In this document: positions 1 to 9,114 of the stretch, in pieces
How the letters are laid out: every line of letters starts with the position of its first letter
Numbering within the stretch: position 1 is the stretch's first letter
The notes under the pieces: generated by a model
What the model saw: the letters and a program-made list of their open reading frames with translations, nothing else
The model's database searches: none
Told to the model about the DNA's origin: nothing
Source of the DNA: Variovorax sp. TBS-050B
Lineage (GTDB): Bacteria; Pseudomonadota; Gammaproteobacteria; Burkholderiales; Burkholderiaceae_C
DNA: 64,000 bases
Assembly (NCBI RefSeq): GCF_029893635.1
Contig: NZ_JARXYR010000002.1
Span: forward strand, 2,765,001 to 2,829,000
Reading direction: 5' to 3'
Made by a program: the position numbers and the translations under genes

Positions 1-6
1 GTTTCG

Positions 7-57
7 TGAATTCCGAAATATTCGCTTGAATTCCGCCGGCAGATCTAAAATTTCGGA
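7..57 (+). promoter_or_regulatory. candidate operator region upstream of the HipB/HipA pair
   Basis: This AT-rich stretch contrasts with the GC-rich surroundings. TGAATTCCG occurs twice, at 7-15 and 27-35, exactly 20 bp (two helical turns) apart. An inverted pair overlaps it: TCCGAAAT at 12-19 and ATTTCGGA at 50-57. HipB-type regulators are known to bind spaced palindromes in front of their own operon, so autoregulation is a reasonable inference. The true start of the region may lie before the window. Confidence 0.35.
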
Positions 58-103
58 TTTTTGGAAACTCTGCGCGTCGTGCGCCCTGAGCGACTGGAGC
101 CGA

Positions 104-415
104 ATGAACCGAACCCCTGAAAACCTCCGCGACGGTCCTTCCCCGATGCGCGAGCAGCCGGCGCTCGTCGATTCGGCCGGCTCCCTCGGTCCCTATGTGA
201 AGGCGGTACGCAAGGAGCAGCGCTTGCGCATCGACGATGCCGCAGGCCTGTTCGGCGTCTCGGTCGACACGCTGTCGCGGCTCGAGAACGGCATCGGCGC
301 CGTCCGGCTCGACAAGCTGCTGGCCGTGCTCGATGGCCTGGGACTCGCCATGCTCGTCGGGCCCAAGGAGGCGCTGACCGGCCTGGCCCGGGACCCCGGA
401 GGCGCTGCGCGATGA
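104..415 (+). CDS. hipB: HipB-like XRE-family antitoxin/regulator
   Basis: This 103-residue protein has a helix-turn-helix at about residues 33-65, with the typical XRE segment FGVSVDTLSRLENG. It would bind its own promoter and neutralise the neighbouring HipA kinase. I chose the ATG at 104 because TGGAG lies 4 nt upstream at 95-99. An in-frame ATG at 146 is the alternative and would give an 89-residue protein. The stop overlaps the hipA start as ATGA, so the two are translationally coupled. The family assignment rests on the HTH plus the HipA partner; other XRE antitoxins would look similar. Confidence 0.8.
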   Translation: MNRTPENLRDGPSPMREQPALVDSAGSLGPYVKAVRKEQRLRIDDAAGLFGVSVDTLSRLENGIGAVRLDKLLAVLDGLGLAMLVGPKEALTGLARDPGGAAR

Positions 416-1776
416 CGGCGCCTGAGGACGAGTTGCTCCGGCTGCGCGTCAGCCATGGCAACGACCAGCGGGTGGGCGAACTCGGCTTCGCCCCGCGGCA
501 GGACCGGTGGACCTTCGCCTACGACGATGCCTGGCGCAGGAACAGGCTGTTCCAGCTTTCGCCGGCCCTGCCGTGGCAGGCGCCCGAGGGCGGTTATGAC
601 TCGAACGCGATCCGGCGCTTCATCGTCAACCTGTTCCCCGAGGGGGCGCCGCTGCGCGCGGCCATCGAACAGCTGCACGTCGCGCCCGGCAACGCCTTCG
701 CGCTGCTGCGCAGCATGGGCGGCGAAACCACCGGCGCGCTGGAGTTCCATGCCGCCGATGAACCGCCGCCCGCGCGCGCACAAAGCCGGATGCTGCCGCG
801 CGCGGAGCTCCACGAGCGGATCGTCCGGTCGGAGGCGGGTGGCCTCGCGATCTGGGACGGCAGGCTGCGGATGTCCATTGCCGGCTACCAGGACAAGCTC
901 GCGGTCTTCGCGGCGCGCGATCCGGGGCTCGATCCCGAGGCGGCAATGTGGCTGCCCGAAGCGCCGCTCGCCTCGACCTACATCCTGAAGCCGCAGCCGC
1001 GGGCCGATCGCACGCCCCACCTGGTCGTCAACGAGCATTACTGCATGAGCCTGGCGGCCGCCTACACCGACGCGGTGGCGCGCGTATCGATCATGCGCTT
1101 GCCGACGCCGGTCCTGGTCGTCGAACGCTTCGACCGGCGACACACGGCCGAACAGAACCGCGACCAAGTCCGCAAGCTGCACGTGATCGACGCGTGCCAG
1201 GCCTGCGACATGCCGGTGGACGCGAAGTACGAACGCCACCTGGGTCACGCCGGCGAACTGGCCCGCTACCGCGACGGCATGCGCCTGCCCAGGCTCTTCG
1301 GCCTCGAGAAGCTCCTGCGGCGGCCGGCGAGGGCGAAGCTGGAGATGCTGCGCTGGGTGCTCTTCCAGGCGGTCATCGGCAATGCCGATGCGCACGCGAA
1401 GAACTTCTCCTTCTTCGTGCACGGCGAACTGCTCGAACCGTCACCCTGGTACGACCTCGTGAGCGTCGAGCAGTACCCGGAGCTGGACCACAGCTACGCC
1501 ATGGCCGTGGGCGATGCGTTCCGCTGGGAGGAACTCTCGCCTTTCAACCTGGCGTACTTCGCGCACCAGTGCGGCATCGGCAAGCCGCTGCTGCAGCGCG
1601 AGGCCGTTCGGCTCGCGCGCGCCATGTCGAACGCAAAAGCGGTGCTCGACCGGCAGGCCTACACCGACGCGGAGCGCGATTTCCTGCGGCCGATCTGCGA
1701 GATGGTGCAGGAACGCAGCCGGGCCCTGGTGGACCGCGCGAAGGATGCGGCGGTCTTCACCGCCGATCACTTCTAG
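412..1776 (+). CDS. hipA: HipA-family serine/threonine kinase toxin
   Basis: This 454-residue protein matches the usual HipA length of about 440. The N-terminal part is the HipA coupling domain. The kinase core shows GYQDKLAVF near residue 160, VERFDR near 241, the catalytic loop GNADAHAKN at about 323-331 (Asp326) and the metal-binding WYDLVS segment (Asp348). In E. coli HipA these correspond to the catalytic and Mg-binding aspartates. HipA kinases phosphorylate a cytoplasmic target, glutamyl-tRNA synthetase in E. coli, and cause growth arrest or persistence; the target here is unknown. It overlaps hipB by 4 nt. It converges on the macroglobulin gene with a 15-nt gap. All key residues look intact. 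Confidence 0.88.
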   Translation: MTAPEDELLRLRVSHGNDQRVGELGFAPRQDRWTFAYDDAWRRNRLFQLSPALPWQAPEGGYDSNAIRRFIVNLFPEGAPLRAAIEQLHVAPGNAFALLRSMGGETTGALEFHAADEPPPARAQSRMLPRAELHERIVRSEAGGLAIWDGRLRMSIAGYQDKLAVFAARDPGLDPEAAMWLPEAPLASTYILKPQPRADRTPHLVVNEHYCMSLAAAYTDAVARVSIMRLPTPVLVVERFDRRHTAEQNRDQVRKLHVIDACQACDMPVDAKYERHLGHAGELARYRDGMRLPRLFGLEKLLRRPARAKLEMLRWVLFQAVIGNADAHAKNFSFFVHGELLEPSPWYDLVSVEQYPELDHSYAMAVGDAFRWEELSPFNLAYFAHQCGIGKPLLQREAVRLARAMSNAKAVLDRQAYTDAERDFLRPICEMVQERSRALVDRAKDAAVFTADHF

Positions 1777-1791
1777 GCCCGCCGCCGGCCG

Positions 1792-4700
1792 CTACTTCGC
1801 CGCCTCCACCTTCACCCGCGGATTCGGCGTCTCGCCGAACATCTCGGGCGCGTACATCGCTTCCACGCGGCTCGGCGGCAGCGCGAAGTCGCCGACGTTG
1901 TTGAGGCGCACGGTGTACTCGATCTTCGCGACGCCCTTGGGCAGGTACTCGTAGTAGCTGCGGAAGGCCTCGAAGCTGCGTTCCTCGAAGGCCAGCCAGC
2001 CGGCGCCCGACTTGCGTTCGCCCTGGGTGGCGATCTGCGAGTCGCGGCCGAGGCCGGAGCCGAGGATGGTGGCGCCGCCGGGCACCGGGTCGCTCACCAC
2101 GACCCAGGTCATGTCGGTGCTGGCGTTGACCTCGAGCGTGACGCGCAGCACGTCGCCGCGCGTGTACTTGCCCGCGACCGCCTGCTCGACCGGCGTGATG
2201 GTCTTCTTGAGCGCATAGCCGGCCGCGAACGGCGCCTTGAGCTGCACCGCGGCGATCGACTGCATGGTGAGCCAGGGCTTGCCGGTGCCCTGCTGGGTCA
2301 CGAGCAGCGTGTCGCGCACCGGCGCACCCGCGGGCGAGGCCGCCCAGGGCAGGAACATGGTGTTGTTCTTCAGGTTGCCCGGCGAGGCGGGCGCGCCGAA
2401 GAAGGTGGTCTGGTTCGGCGCGCCGGTGGGGTCGCTCTGCTTCACGCGCTCCACGTTGCGCCAGTCGACCTGCGCCTTGGCGTTGCCGAGCGTGGCGGCG
2501 GTGATGCCGGCCACGGGCGTGCTTTCGAAGACCTTCGAGAACTTCTCCAGCGCGAGCCCGCCCCAGAGGTTGGCGGTGGTGGTGTGCCAGGCGCCGTTCT
2601 GCTGGCGGCCGATGAAGCCGTTGGCGAGCTTGCCGATGTCTTCCTTCCAGGCCGGGTCCTCCATCACGCTGAGCAGCAGCCGCGCGGTGTTGACGTCGCC
2701 GTTGGCCATGGGCCACCACCAGTAGTCGTCGCGCTCGGTGCTGAAGACCAGCTTGGTGCCCTGGTACGACAGGCGCGCCTTGAGCACGTTGTTGGCCTCG
2801 TCCAGGCGCTGCTGGCGCTGCGGTACGTCGGGCAGGCGCTTGAGGATGTCGAGCCAGTCGATCACGGCGCTCGTGGGCCACTGGTTCGGCGCGATCGTGA
2901 TGCTGCCGAGCATGCTGGCCTTGGCCGCGCCGTAGCGCGAGAGCGCCTCCAGCGCGGCGAGCTTGCGCACGTCGAGGTCCTTGCGCGGGCTCCAGAACTC
3001 GCGCTGGATGCGGCCTTCGACGAAGGCGGTCAGGCCCGCGATCATCGGCGCGCGCGCGTCGTCGGGCAGCGCGAAGCCCGGGTTCAGCGCCGAGGCCTCG
3101 TGCGTGGCCGCGAGCAGGTACGAGGTGAGGATGTCGCTGCCGCGGTCGGACTCGCCGTCGCGCGGCGGGAAGTAGTTCGCGAGGCCGTCGCCGTCGAGGT
3201 AGGTCGGCAGCTGGGCCAGCACGCCCTGCCACATCTTCGCGTCGCGCAGGCCGACCGACTTGCTGGTCTTCTGCTCGAGGCACACGAAGGGGTAGTTGGC
3301 GAACCAGTCGCGCACGCCCGGCAGGCCTTCGGCGAGCCGGGGCTGCAGCGCGAGCTTCAGGCCGCCGCGGCCGGGCAGGGCGTCGGCCGGCGGCGCCACG
3401 TCGATGGTGAAGGGGCCGTCGAGCTGCACCAGCGTGGCCTGCTGCACCGTGAGCGGCACCGATGGCACGATGCGCTGGCGCACCTTGAGCGCGTCGCGGG
3501 CGCCGCCGACGGTGTCCTTCGCTTCAATCTCCCACAGGATCGCCTCGGCGCGCGTCTGCGCGAGCTGCGCGGGCGCGGTGACGGTCCAGGCGACTTCGCG
3601 CGCCTCGCCGGGCGGGATGTCCACGGTCTGGGTTTCGAGCGTGAGCAGCGTCGCGCGCGGCGTGGCCTCGACCTTCATGGCCTTCTGCGTGGTGTTGCGC
3701 AGCGTGATCTGGGCGCGGAACTGGTCGTCCTCGCGCACCAGCGGCGGCAGGCCGCTGATGATCTGCAGGTCCTGCGTGGCCTGGATGCTGGTCTGGCCGG
3801 TGCCGAACAGGCCGGTGCCCGCATCGGCCACCGCCACGATCCTGAAGGTGGTGAGCGCGTCGTTGAGCGGCACCGTCACCACGGCCTGGCCGTTGGCGTC
3901 GAGCACCAGCTTCGGGTTCCACAGCAGCAGGGTGTCGAGCAGTTCGCGCGTCTGGCCCTTGCCGCCGCCGCCGCCCGCGGGCACGGCCTTGCGCCCGTAG
4001 TGGCGCCGGCCGACGATCTCCATCTGCGCGGTGGAGGTGCTCACGCCCCAGCTGCGCCGCTGCAGCATCGCGTTGAGCAGGTTCCAGCTGTCGTTGGGCA
4101 TCAGTTCCAGCAGCGCCTGGTCGACCGCGGCCAGCGCCACTTCGGCGCCGGCCGCGGGCTTGCCGTCCGGCAGCTTGGCGCTGATGGTGACCTGCGCCTT
4201 GCCGCGCACCGGATAGGCGGGCTTGTCGCTCGCGACGGTCACGTCGATCTGGTGCGCGCGCGTGCCGACGCGGATCTCGGCCATGCCGAGGCGGTAGGCG
4301 GGCTTGCTGAGGTCGACCATCGCGGTCGGCGCGACGTATTCCTTGCCTTCGTACCAGAAGGCGGTCCACCATTCGCGCGGCGCCTTGAAGCCCCAGGTGA
4401 AGAAGCTGTACCAGGGCACCTCGCGCAGCCGGCCGCGCAGCGCGAGCACGCTCACGTAGGCGTTGGGGCCCCATTCGGGCTTGACCGCGAGGCTCACGGT
4501 CGGGTCCTTGCCGTCGAGCTTCACGACCTGTGTCTCGATGATGCCCTCGCGCTCCACCGACACCAGCGCGGTCGCGAAGCGAAACGGGCTGCGCACCTGG
4601 AACTTCGCGGTCTCGCCGGGCTGGTAGCTCTTCTTCTCGGGCAGCACGTCGATGCGGTCGTTGTCCTCGCCGCCGAACCAGAGCTCGCCCTGCTTCGTCA

Positions 4701-7700
4701 CGTAGACCGAACTCGCGGCGCGGCTGTCGCGGCCTTCGCTGTCGGTGGCGCTGGCGATCAGCTCGACCTCGCCGACTTCCTTGAGCTCCGACTCGCACAG
4801 CAGCAGGCCGCGCGCATCGCTCTTGCCGCTGCAGACGGTGCCGATCTCCTTGGTCTCGGTCTTGTTGTCATAGGTGTAGAAGCCGCCCACCATGCGCTTG
4901 CGGCTGGTGGTGGTGATGCGCGCCACGGCGCGCACGTTGAGCGTCACGCCGGCCTGGGGCTTGCCCGAGAGGTCGAGCGCGAGCGCCTGGTACTTGAGCT
5001 TCTGGTTGGTCGAGACCCAGCCCTCGGTCTTGATGCCGGCGATCACCGAGGCCGGCCACAGCGTCTGCGTGCTGCGGATCGTCTGCACCTCGCCGTTCGG
5101 ATCGGCGTAGGTGGCCTCCAGCAGCAGCTCGCGCGCGGCCTTGACCTTCGGCACCTTGTCGATCGTGACCTTCCCGCTGCCGTCCTTGTTGAGCGTGAGC
5201 GGGAGCTTGTCGGCGATCACGCGGGTGTCGCTGGCGCTGTTCAGGTCTTCCTCGCCGGCGCCCGCGCCCGCCGCGGCCGCGGCGGCGACCGCCTGCGATG
5301 CGTCGGCCTGCACGCGCGGGGGCGAGAAGCTGAAGGCGTCATGGTCGGCGAAGCTCAGGCTCTTGCCGCGCACCATGGCCGAGACGCGCACCGGCAGGTT
5401 GGCGGCGCCGCCGCCCGCCACGTAGTTGATCTGCACCTCGGCAGGCACCGAGACCGTGTTGACCAGCGGCTTCTTGTCGACCGGGGCGATGCGGCCCTCG
5501 AGCACGGGCAGGCGGAACTCCTCGACGCGGAAGCTGCCGGTGGAGAAGCTCTGGCCGTCGGCCTCCTCGTCGTCCTCGCCCTTGCCGTTGCGGCCCTGCA
5601 GCATGACCTCGTACGCGCCGAGCTTGGCGGCCGGCGGGATCGCGAAGCTGTTCTCCGCGCTCAGGCCGCCGGTGGCGGTCTTGCGCCAGGCGAGCGGCTG
5701 CGTGAAGCGCTGGCCGCTGCCGGTGTGGGTGATGACCAGCGTGTCGGGCCGCTGCTCGGGCAGGCCGAAGCCCTTGCTGGTCTGGGTGCGGATCAGGTGC
5801 TTCATCGACACCGTCTCGCCGGCGCGCAGCAGCGTGCGGTCGAAGATGGTGTGGGCCACGCGGTCGGGCTCCGGCTGCAGGCTGGTGGGCACGTTGAAGC
5901 GCCAGGGCTCGATGCCGCGCTGCCAGTCGCTCCAGGTGAAGGCCAGGTCCTCCACGCCCTTCTCGTCCTTGGCGCGTGCGCTCACGAACCAGGCGTCGGT
6001 GCCGTATTCGTTCGGCCCCTGGCAGCTCGGCGCCTGGGGCGGAATGCCCGCGAGGCGCACGATGCCGTCGGCGTCGGTGGTGCCCGAAGCCACCGCCACG
6101 CCGCGGCAGTCGGACACGCGCACCTCGGCGTTCGGCACCACCTTGCCCTTGTCGAGCGTGGTGACCCAGGCGAGCGCGTTCTCGCGCCCGAGCTTGAAAT
6201 GCACCGCGAGATTGGTCGCGAGCGCAGTGGTGCGCACGTACATCGTGCGGCCCGCGCCGTAGCGCTCGTCGAGCAGCGAGTCGCCGAGCTTCTGCGAGGC
6301 GATCTCGAGCACGTGGAAACCCGGCGTGAGCGGAATGCCGATCACCTCGAAGGGGCGCGGATCGCCGCTCTCGGCCTTCGGCATGTCGAGCGCCTTCACG
6401 CCCGGCTGGCCGGCGAGCAGCGACAGCATGCGCGTCTGCACGTGGCTGCGCTCGCTGTTCTCGATCACCGGCGGCAGCGTGCCCTTGATGTCCTTGCGCG
6501 CCTGTTCGCGGCTGATGGTGTATTCGTCGTAGCGGCGCACCTTGCGGAACCACGCGATGATCTCGGCGTCGGTCTTCGGGTTCATGTCGCTGACCTTGCC
6601 GGGCGTCAGCGCCTGCACCATCAGCGCGGGTTCCACGCGCCGCACCGTGACCGGCATCATCGCCGGCATGCCGGGCTCGGCCAGCCGCTCGACCACGCCG
6701 AAGGGCGAGGCGGCGAACTTGGCGAGCGGCGGCATCGCGCCGGTCGCCACCTTCAGCGGAAAGCTGGCGGGCGAGGCCAGCGGCCGGCCCGAGGCATCCT
6801 CGAACTTCGCGGGCAGCTCGATGGTGAAGGCCGTGTTCTCGGCGAACGGCGGGCTGAAGCTCGCGGCGCTGACGACGTCGTCCTCGCTCGGCGAGCCGCC
6901 GTCGTCCTCGAGCTTGGCGGGCACCGGCTTGCCGCCCCCCTTGAGCTGGATCTGCGCCGCCATCTTGCGCGTGACCGGCGCATTGAACTGCAGCTGCATC
7001 GGCCGCAGCGGCAGGCAGGCGGCCTGCGCGTTCTCGCGCTCGCAGCTGAACGAGACCGCGAAGGGCTCGCGCACCTGGAAGCTCAGCCGGCGCTCCACGT
7101 TGTTGGCCACCCCCGAGGGCGTGGCCACGCCCTTGCCGTAGACGATCTGCACCTTGCCGCCGGGGGTGAGCGTGCGGTTGCACTGCAAGGTCACGAAGCG
7201 CAGCGGATCCTTCGCGGCCTCGTGTTCGCGGCCGAAGGCCTTGAGCAGGCCGGTGCGCTGCTCGCCGTCGAGCAGCCGCACGGGAATGCGCTCGCCGACG
7301 CCGTCGGCCGCGCACCAGACGTTCTGGCGCACGCTTTCGAGCGTGGCGGCGCCGTTGAGCTCGAGCACGAACATCTGCTGCTCGTCGATGCGGCCGTAGC
7401 TGCCCGGCATGAAGTTGCGCACGAACGGCCCGCCGCTATTGAACTGATAGCGCTCGGGCCCCGTCAGCTCGCCGCCCGCGCTCGGCTTGAAGGTGGGAAT
7501 GCGGCTGACCGTGCAGCGCACGCCGGGCGGCAGGTCGTTCTCGAAGTCGTAGACCCAGCGCTTGGCATCGGTCCAGCGGCCCGTGCCCTTGCCGGCCTGG
7601 GCGTCGCTGCAGCTCACGGCCAGCGGGGCCGGTGCCTTGGGATCGCCGAAATTGACGGCCGCCTGGTCGAAGCTGGCGACGACCTGGCGCACGCGCGAAA

Positions 7701-7800
7701 CCTCGCCCTGGGGCGTCAGGCTGGTGATCTGGAGCGCGAAGCCGGGCGCGGCGAAAAAGGCGCTGCCGGCGACCAGCAGCGCGGGAATATTTCTTTTCAA
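1792..7800 (-). CDS. thioester-containing bacterial alpha-2-macroglobulin
   Basis: This is a large secreted periplasmic protein of about 2002 residues, longer than E. coli YfhM (about 1650). After a signal peptide ending near PGFA come repeated macroglobulin beta-domains. The thioester motif CLEQ is at about residues 1507-1510 within YPFVCLEQ, followed by an alpha-helical thioester domain and a C-terminal receptor-like domain. Bacterial A2Ms trap proteases that reach the periplasm. I placed the start at TTG 7800, where a strong GGTGGAG site lies 7 nt upstream and the signal peptide begins at once. A longer frame from 7857 is possible but adds 19 non-signal residues. In many bacteria the partner gene is pbpC (peptidoglycan repair); it is not adjacent here. 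Confidence 0.88.
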   Translation of the reverse strand: MKRNIPALLVAGSAFFAAPGFALQITSLTPQGEVSRVRQVVASFDQAAVNFGDPKAPAPLAVSCSDAQAGKGTGRWTDAKRWVYDFENDLPPGVRCTVSRIPTFKPSAGGELTGPERYQFNSGGPFVRNFMPGSYGRIDEQQMFVLELNGAATLESVRQNVWCAADGVGERIPVRLLDGEQRTGLLKAFGREHEAAKDPLRFVTLQCNRTLTPGGKVQIVYGKGVATPSGVANNVERRLSFQVREPFAVSFSCERENAQAACLPLRPMQLQFNAPVTRKMAAQIQLKGGGKPVPAKLEDDGGSPSEDDVVSAASFSPPFAENTAFTIELPAKFEDASGRPLASPASFPLKVATGAMPPLAKFAASPFGVVERLAEPGMPAMMPVTVRRVEPALMVQALTPGKVSDMNPKTDAEIIAWFRKVRRYDEYTISREQARKDIKGTLPPVIENSERSHVQTRMLSLLAGQPGVKALDMPKAESGDPRPFEVIGIPLTPGFHVLEIASQKLGDSLLDERYGAGRTMYVRTTALATNLAVHFKLGRENALAWVTTLDKGKVVPNAEVRVSDCRGVAVASGTTDADGIVRLAGIPPQAPSCQGPNEYGTDAWFVSARAKDEKGVEDLAFTWSDWQRGIEPWRFNVPTSLQPEPDRVAHTIFDRTLLRAGETVSMKHLIRTQTSKGFGLPEQRPDTLVITHTGSGQRFTQPLAWRKTATGGLSAENSFAIPPAAKLGAYEVMLQGRNGKGEDDEEADGQSFSTGSFRVEEFRLPVLEGRIAPVDKKPLVNTVSVPAEVQINYVAGGGAANLPVRVSAMVRGKSLSFADHDAFSFSPPRVQADASQAVAAAAAAGAGAGEEDLNSASDTRVIADKLPLTLNKDGSGKVTIDKVPKVKAARELLLEATYADPNGEVQTIRSTQTLWPASVIAGIKTEGWVSTNQKLKYQALALDLSGKPQAGVTLNVRAVARITTTSRKRMVGGFYTYDNKTETKEIGTVCSGKSDARGLLLCESELKEVGEVELIASATDSEGRDSRAASSVYVTKQGELWFGGEDNDRIDVLPEKKSYQPGETAKFQVRSPFRFATALVSVEREGIIETQVVKLDGKDPTVSLAVKPEWGPNAYVSVLALRGRLREVPWYSFFTWGFKAPREWWTAFWYEGKEYVAPTAMVDLSKPAYRLGMAEIRVGTRAHQIDVTVASDKPAYPVRGKAQVTISAKLPDGKPAAGAEVALAAVDQALLELMPNDSWNLLNAMLQRRSWGVSTSTAQMEIVGRRHYGRKAVPAGGGGGKGQTRELLDTLLLWNPKLVLDANGQAVVTVPLNDALTTFRIVAVADAGTGLFGTGQTSIQATQDLQIISGLPPLVREDDQFRAQITLRNTTQKAMKVEATPRATLLTLETQTVDIPPGEAREVAWTVTAPAQLAQTRAEAILWEIEAKDTVGGARDALKVRQRIVPSVPLTVQQATLVQLDGPFTIDVAPPADALPGRGGLKLALQPRLAEGLPGVRDWFANYPFVCLEQKTSKSVGLRDAKMWQGVLAQLPTYLDGDGLANYFPPRDGESDRGSDILTSYLLAATHEASALNPGFALPDDARAPMIAGLTAFVEGRIQREFWSPRKDLDVRKLAALEALSRYGAAKASMLGSITIAPNQWPTSAVIDWLDILKRLPDVPQRQQRLDEANNVLKARLSYQGTKLVFSTERDDYWWWPMANGDVNTARLLLSVMEDPAWKEDIGKLANGFIGRQQNGAWHTTTANLWGGLALEKFSKVFESTPVAGITAATLGNAKAQVDWRNVERVKQSDPTGAPNQTTFFGAPASPGNLKNNTMFLPWAASPAGAPVRDTLLVTQQGTGKPWLTMQSIAAVQLKAPFAAGYALKKTITPVEQAVAGKYTRGDVLRVTLEVNASTDMTWVVVSDPVPGGATILGSGLGRDSQIATQGERKSGAGWLAFEERSFEAFRSYYEYLPKGVAKIEYTVRLNNVGDFALPPSRVEAMYAPEMFGETPNPRVKVEAAK

Positions 7801-7807
7801 TTGTTTT

Positions 7808-7814
7808 CTCCACC
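7808..7814 (-). promoter_or_regulatory. ribosome binding site deciding the TTG start of the macroglobulin
   Basis: On the minus strand GGTGGAG lies 7 nt before TTG at 7800-7798, which opens the signal peptide. No ATG or GTG lies nearby in frame. Confidence 0.6.
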
Positions 7815-7961
7815 TGGAAGCACCGCGCAGCGTAGCCGATTTGCACGACGATTCCACACGGAGCGGCCCTGCCGAGCGTCATAGGCCGTGGCCGGCTCCC
7901 TACAATCGACAGCCTCGTGCGTGCGCCGCGCGGACCGCCACCAAGACCTCGCCGCCGACCG

Positions 7962-9104
7962 ATGAAACGCTACTGGGAAATAGACGCCTTGCGCGGGCTG
8001 ATGCTCGTGCTCATGACCGTCACCCACCTCCCCACGCGCCTCACCGATCCGCTGGGGCAGCCCTTCGGCTTCGTCTCGGCGGCCGAGGGCTTCGTGCTGC
8101 TGTCGGCCTTCGTGGCCGGACTGGTCTACAGCCGCATCGGCTACGTGCGCGGCGTCGATTCCATGCGCCAGGCCTTCTGGCGGCGGGTGCTCAAGGTGTA
8201 CCTGTGCCAGGCGGCGATCCTGCTGTTCCTGTTCACCGTGATCACCGCGCTCGGGCTGCACATCGACCAGCCGGCGGTGAAGAACCTGGTCTCCTACTAC
8301 CTGGCCGAGCCGCGCGAGGGCTTCGTCTTCGGGCTGCTGCTGATCTACGAGCCGGCGCTGCTCGACATCCTGCCGATGTACATCTTCTTCATGCTGCTGA
8401 GCCCCTGGGTGCTGGCCTACGCCATGCGCCACGGCTGGAACGGCGTGATGGCGGCGAGCGTCACGGTCTGGGCGCTGGCGCAGTTCGGGCTCAGCGAACG
8501 CATCTACGAGCTGGCGGTGCGCTGGCTCGGCCTGCCGGTGCCTTTCCACGAGATGGGCGCCTTCAACAGCTATGCCTGGCAGTTCCTCTGGTTCGCGGGG
8601 CTGTGCATCGGCGCGGGCCGCAACGCGCCCGATGCGCGGCCGCTGCGTTTTCCGGCCTGGATCTGGGCGCCTGCCCTCGCGATCGCGCTCTACGGCTTCT
8701 GGTGGCGCCACCACGGCATCAACGGGCAGGCGCCGTTCGGCGGCGACGTGGAACTGAACCTGCTGTTCGACAAATGGCAGCTCGGGCCGTTGCGCCTCGT
8801 CAACCTGCTCGCGCTGGGCATCGTGGCGGTGCGCTTCGGCCCGTGGCTGATGCGCCGGCTGCCGCGGCTGCACTGGCTCGAGACCCTGGGCTCGGCCTCG
8901 CTGCCCGCGTTCTGCGCGCACCTGGTCGCGGTGCTGCTGGTGCTGGCCTTCTACGGCGACAGCCAGACCGCGCGGCCCTGGTGGGGCGACGGGCTGCTGC
9001 TGCTGGCGGTGTTCGCGGGCATGTACGCCGTGGCGCGCTACACGCGCGGCGCCGACGTGCCGCCGCCGGCCGACGACCTGCCGACCGAGCCGGCGCGGGC
9101 CTGA
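7962..9104 (+). CDS. OpgC-domain integral membrane protein
   Basis: This 380-residue polytopic membrane protein begins KRYWEIDALRGLMLVLM, the conserved opening of the OpgC acyltransferase-like family (Pfam OpgC_C). About ten hydrophobic helices follow, with conserved charged turns. OpgC in enterobacteria succinylates osmoregulated periplasmic glucans; whether this paralogue does the same is not shown, and opgG/opgH are not in the window. ATG 7962 was chosen because it starts the first conserved block. The gene is divergent from the macroglobulin and converges on the SGNH hydrolase with a 10-nt gap. Confidence 0.82.
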   Translation: MKRYWEIDALRGLMLVLMTVTHLPTRLTDPLGQPFGFVSAAEGFVLLSAFVAGLVYSRIGYVRGVDSMRQAFWRRVLKVYLCQAAILLFLFTVITALGLHIDQPAVKNLVSYYLAEPREGFVFGLLLIYEPALLDILPMYIFFMLLSPWVLAYAMRHGWNGVMAASVTVWALAQFGLSERIYELAVRWLGLPVPFHEMGAFNSYAWQFLWFAGLCIGAGRNAPDARPLRFPAWIWAPALAIALYGFWWRHHGINGQAPFGGDVELNLLFDKWQLGPLRLVNLLALGIVAVRFGPWLMRRLPRLHWLETLGSASLPAFCAHLVAVLLVLAFYGDSQTARPWWGDGLLLLAVFAGMYAVARYTRGADVPPPADDLPTEPARA

Positions 9105-9114
9105 GACCCGCGGC

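Noticed and set aside
2584..7884. A 1766-residue plus-strand open frame antisense to the macroglobulin
   Set aside because: It is His/Arg/Ala-rich with no domain text and mirrors the codon pattern of the real gene; long antisense frames are expected at this GC content.
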